The notes below the pieces were generated by a model that ran no database searches, was not told where the DNA came from, and was given only the letters and a program-made list of their open reading frames with translations. From the NCBI RefSeq assembly GCF_023534745.1, contig NZ_JAMHJQ010000008.1:423797-458991 (forward strand): a stretch of 35,195 bases of DNA. Direction: 5' to 3'. The translations under genes were made by a program, and so were the position numbers. The stretch comes from Streptomyces sp. 35G-GA-8. GTDB lineage: Bacteria; Actinomycetota; Actinomycetes; Streptomycetales; Streptomycetaceae. Shown here one piece after another: positions 32,822 through 35,195 of this stretch (positions within the stretch are counted from its first letter, which is position 1; each line of letters starts with the position of its first letter).

Positions 32822-34816
32822 TCAGCCTTTGTCGGGGCCTGGGCTGTTCCTGTCGCGGTCATTCGTGTCGCCGACCTCGGCATCGGCCTCGATGTCGTCG
32901 TCGATGTCCGCCTCGATGTCCGCCTCGATGTCATCGTCATCATCGTCGACATCAACGCCGGCCTCGGCCGGGGCAGCCTGGGTCTCCGGCTCGTCCTCGT
33001 CCTCACCCATGGCATCGACGAACTCGACGCCGTCCAGCTCGGCGAGACGGTCCGAAGCATCCGTCGCCCCGTCCTTGTCCGCCTCAAGCGTCTTGCCGAA
33101 CCACTCGCGCGCCTCGTCCTCACGCCCGGCCGACAGCAGCGCGTCGGCGTACGCGTACCGCAGCCGCGCGGTCCACGGCTGAACGGAGTTCGAGGCCAGC
33201 TCGGGGCTCTGGAGGGTCACGATGGCCGCGTCGATCTGCCCCATGTCCCTGCGCGCACCGGCCGCGACGAGCCGCATCTCGACCTGCCCGGCCTTGTCGA
33301 GCTTCTGCACCTCGGGCTCACCGGCCATCGCCATCGCCCGCTCGGGACGGCCGAGGCCACGCTCGCAGTCCGCCATGACGGGCCACAGATCGACACCCCC
33401 GGTCATCCGCCGCGCCGCCCGGAACTCGGCCAGCGCCTCCGCGTACTTCTGCGTCGCGTACGCGGCGAAGCCGGCGGCCTCACGTACGGCGGCGACCCTG
33501 GACGCGAGCCGCAGCGCGATACGGGAGTACGCGTAGGCCTGCTCCGGGTCCTCGTCGATCAGCTTCGCGACCATGACGAGGTTCCTGGCGACATCCTCGG
33601 CGAGCGTCTTGGGCAGGCTCATCAGCTCCTGCCGGACGCTCTTGTCGATCTCGTCGCCCGTGACGTCCTCGGGGATCGGCAGCCGCTTGATGGGCTCGCG
33701 GTCGCGGTCCCGGTCGTCACGACGCTCGTAGCCACCACCGCGGCTGTCGTCACGGCCCCGGTATCCGCCGCGGTCCCCGCCCCGGTCGTCGCGACGCCCG
33801 TAACCGCCGCCACCGCTGCTGGGACGCCCGCCACGGTCATCACGGCGCGGGCCACCGGGACGGTCGTCCCGACGCCCGTAACCGCCGCCACCACCGGCCG
33901 GCCGGCCACCGCGACTGTCGTCACGGCGCGGCCCGGAGGAACGTTCATCCCGACGGAAGCCGCTCGGCCGGTCGTCACGACGGTCGTCCCGGCGGTCGTC
34001 GTCACGACGGAACCCGCCACGGCCGCTGTCCTGACGCGGGCCGCCGGGCCGATCGTCACGACGGAAACCACCGGACCGGTCATCACGACGGTCATCGCGA
34101 CGCGGACCGGCAGGCCGGTCATCACGCCGATCGTCACGACGAAACGCGGGACGGTCGTCACGGCGATCGTCACGACGGAAACCACCGGACCGGTCATCGC
34201 GACGGTCATCGCGGCGAGGACCGGCAGGCCGGTCGTCCCGGCGGTCGTCGCGACGGAACCCTCCACGATCACCGTCCCGACGCGGGCCGCCGGGCCGATC
34301 GTCACGACGGAAACCACCGGACCGGTCATCACGACGGTCATCGCGACGCGGACCGGCAGGACGGTCGTCCCGACGCCCGAAGCCGCCACGGTCGTCAGAA
34401 CGGCGCGGAGCGCTCGAACGGTCGTCACGACGCCCGTATCCGCCGCCACCGCCACCGGTCGGCCGACCGCTGCCACCGGTGGGCCGGCCACCGCGGCTGT
34501 CGTCCCTGCGGCCGTAACCGCCACCGCCGGAACCGGCGTTGGGGCGACCGCCACGATCGTCATCACGACGCGGACCGCCGGAGCGGTCGTCGCGACGGGG
34601 CCCGCTCGGCCGGTCGTCACGCGCACCGCGGAACCCGCCACCGCGATGGTCATCACGGCGGTTGTTGTCATCACGACGGAATCCACCACGGTCCCGATCA
34701 TCACGCCGCGGTCCACGCTCGCGGTCGTCACGACCTCCGCGGAAGCCGCCCCGGTCACCGCTGTCCCTGCGGCGCTCATCGCGCTCAGGACGGTCGTCGG
34801 AGGAGTTGGGGGACAT
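32822..34816 (-). CDS. RDD/RGG-repeat protein with TPR-like domain and acidic tail
   Basis: A 664-aa protein in three parts. Residues 1-373 consist almost wholly of Arg, Asp and Gly in units such as RRDDRSGGFRRDDRPGGPRR and GGGGYGRRDDR, so they are disordered, densely charged and RGG-like. Residues ~374-590 are helical and look like TPRs (DPEQAYAYSRIALRLASR, KYAEALAEFRAARR, WTARLRYAYADALLSAGRED). The last ~65 residues are very acidic with runs of Asp and repeats of DDDIEADIEADIDD. The ATG at 34816 has AGGAG 8 nt upstream. It lies immediately past the 5S terminator. RNA binding or condensate formation is an inference. I know relatives only as hypothetical TPR proteins. Confidence 0.88.
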   Translation of the reverse strand: MSPNSSDDRPERDERRRDSGDRGGFRGGRDDRERGPRRDDRDRGGFRRDDNNRRDDHRGGGFRGARDDRPSGPRRDDRSGGPRRDDDRGGRPNAGSGGGGYGRRDDSRGGRPTGGSGRPTGGGGGGYGRRDDRSSAPRRSDDRGGFGRRDDRPAGPRRDDRRDDRSGGFRRDDRPGGPRRDGDRGGFRRDDRRDDRPAGPRRDDRRDDRSGGFRRDDRRDDRPAFRRDDRRDDRPAGPRRDDRRDDRSGGFRRDDRPGGPRQDSGRGGFRRDDDRRDDRRDDRPSGFRRDERSSGPRRDDSRGGRPAGGGGGYGRRDDRPGGPRRDDRGGRPSSGGGGYGRRDDRGGDRGGYRGRDDSRGGGYERRDDRDRDREPIKRLPIPEDVTGDEIDKSVRQELMSLPKTLAEDVARNLVMVAKLIDEDPEQAYAYSRIALRLASRVAAVREAAGFAAYATQKYAEALAEFRAARRMTGGVDLWPVMADCERGLGRPERAMAMAGEPEVQKLDKAGQVEMRLVAAGARRDMGQIDAAIVTLQSPELASNSVQPWTARLRYAYADALLSAGREDEAREWFGKTLEADKDGATDASDRLAELDGVEFVDAMGEDEDEPETQAAPAEAGVDVDDDDDDIEADIEADIDDDIEADAEVGDTNDRDRNSPGPDKG
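34033..34360 (-). repeat. 82-bp perfect direct repeat inside the RDD region
   Basis: Positions 34033-34114 and 34279-34360 are identical over 82 bp. The offset is 246 bp (82 codons), so the frame is kept. Diverged partial copies lie between them. The whole 33700-34800 stretch is a coding minisatellite. Confidence 0.9.
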
Positions 34817-34901
34817 CGGTTGGGCTCCTGTCTTCGGGTACCGCAGTCATTCTCGCGCAATCGGCCTTCCGATGCGCTTCGGGCAAAAAGGGGTGAAAAC
34901 G

Positions 34902-34943
34902 AAAAAAGACCCGTGATCCAGCGTGAACGCTGGACCACGGGTC
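34902..34943 (-). terminator. Intrinsic terminator of the rRNA operon
   Basis: Sixteen-bp arms (34908-34923 and 34928-34943, one wobble) surround a 4-nt loop. A run of six A (34902-34907), six U in the transcript, follows. It lies 12 nt past the 5S 3' end. Confidence 0.92.
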
Positions 34944-34954
34944 CATGAAAGATT

Positions 34955-35073
34955 GTTCGGCGGCGTCCTACTCTCCCACAGGGTCCCCCCTGCAGTACCA
35001 TCGGCGCTGTGAGGCTTAGCTTCCGGGTTCGGAATGTAACCGGGCGTTTCCCTCACGCTATGACCACCGAAAC
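34955..35073 (-). rRNA. rrf: 5S ribosomal RNA
   Basis: Read on the minus strand, the segment starts GTTTCGGTGGTCATAGCG, contains CCGAACCCGGAAGCTAAG and the TGGTACTGCAGGGGGGACC block, and ends GAGTAGGACGCCGCCGAAC. Its 5' and 3' ends pair as 5S helix I. Length is about 119 nt. The ends are estimated to within 1-2 nt. Confidence 0.97.
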
Positions 35074-35195
35074 CCTATCGGGCCATCCCGCAGAGCGGGA
35101 TATCGGCACTTAGCGAACAAGCACACTCTTCAATTGAGTACATACTGGTTCAACCGGTGCGACTGTTCGCAACCCGGGAACCACACAGTGGACGC
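35074..35195 (-). other. 23S-5S spacer of the rRNA operon
   Basis: The sequence between the 5S 5' end and the window edge is transcribed spacer. It has a short hairpin with ATCCCGC (35085-35091) and GCGGGAT (35095-35101) arms, a likely processing signal. The 23S gene should begin beyond 35195 and is not in view. Confidence 0.75.

Noticed and set aside
32810-34948. Plus-strand open frame of 712 codons rich in Thr, Val and Ala
   Set aside because: It is the antisense image of the RDD repeat. The repeats make it look patterned. The sense frame has a good ribosome binding site and a TPR-like domain.
34847-35056. Small minus-strand ORF of 69 codons across the 5S gene
   Set aside because: It lies over 5S rRNA and its terminator, so it is non-coding.

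Overview
The window is chromosomal DNA from a Streptomyces-type actinomycete. The evidence is very high GC with strong third-position GC bias, the Streptomyces form of 5S rRNA, an IdeR/DmdR-type iron box, frequent GTG starts, many 4-bp stop/start overlaps (GTGA, ATGA, TTGA), and a housekeeping gene order that I remember from Streptomyces chromosomes (cmk-der, scpAB-parA, ald, pyrG, recN-nadK-tlyA). I saw no insertion sequence, integrase, phage gene, tRNA or CRISPR array. This is core genome, not an island.

Layout, left to right. (1) 82-4680, minus strand: aroH-tyrA (chorismate mutase, prephenate dehydrogenase), then cmk-plsC-der, closed by a 28-bp perfect stem-loop. (2) 4770-6860, minus: a two-gene unit of an NrtR-like Nudix regulator and an ADP-ribosylglycohydrolase, with a near-palindromic operator over its promoter. 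(3) 6898-11647, minus: parA, an RHH-like protein, scpA, scpB and rluB, with overlapping or closely spaced reading frames: chromosome segregation/condensation plus an rRNA pseudouridine synthase. (4) 11988-18499, minus: alanine dehydrogenase, an orphan STAND-type NTPase with TPRs, an ADP-ribose pyrophosphatase-like Nudix enzyme and CTP synthase. (5) 18941-22499, plus: a GH15 glucoamylase/trehalase-like enzyme and a PucR-family regulator. (6) 22516-28048, minus: a 109-aa protein, tlyA, nadK, recN, a 73-aa ORF and a GT4 glycosyltransferase. (7) 28091-30316: an SCP2-like protein (plus), then a siderophore-type ABC ATPase (minus) divergent from a siderophore-interacting reductase (plus) across one iron box. 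(8) 30344-34816: a HAD-IIA phosphatase (minus) divergent from a DUF1015 protein (plus), then a large RGG/RDD-repeat plus TPR protein (minus). (9) 34902-35195: the 3' end of an rRNA operon on the minus strand (5S gene, intrinsic terminator and part of the 23S-5S spacer).

Themes. NAD/ADP-ribose metabolism recurs (NrtR-like regulator, ADP-ribosylglycohydrolase, ADPR pyrophosphatase-like enzyme, NAD kinase). Several genes have a TANNNT -10 element 6-8 nt before the start codon and no Shine-Dalgarno, which suggests leaderless transcripts (PucR, the 73-aa ORF, the 28048/28091 divergent pair, the ABC ATPase, DUF1015). Two proteins with RNA-related or rRNA-adjacent context carry long Gly/Arg-rich disordered regions (RluB and the RDD-TPR protein). 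The best candidates for something under-described are the RDD-TPR protein next to the rRNA operon, the parA-RHH-scpAB linkage, and the autoregulated NrtR-ADP-ribosylglycohydrolase pair.
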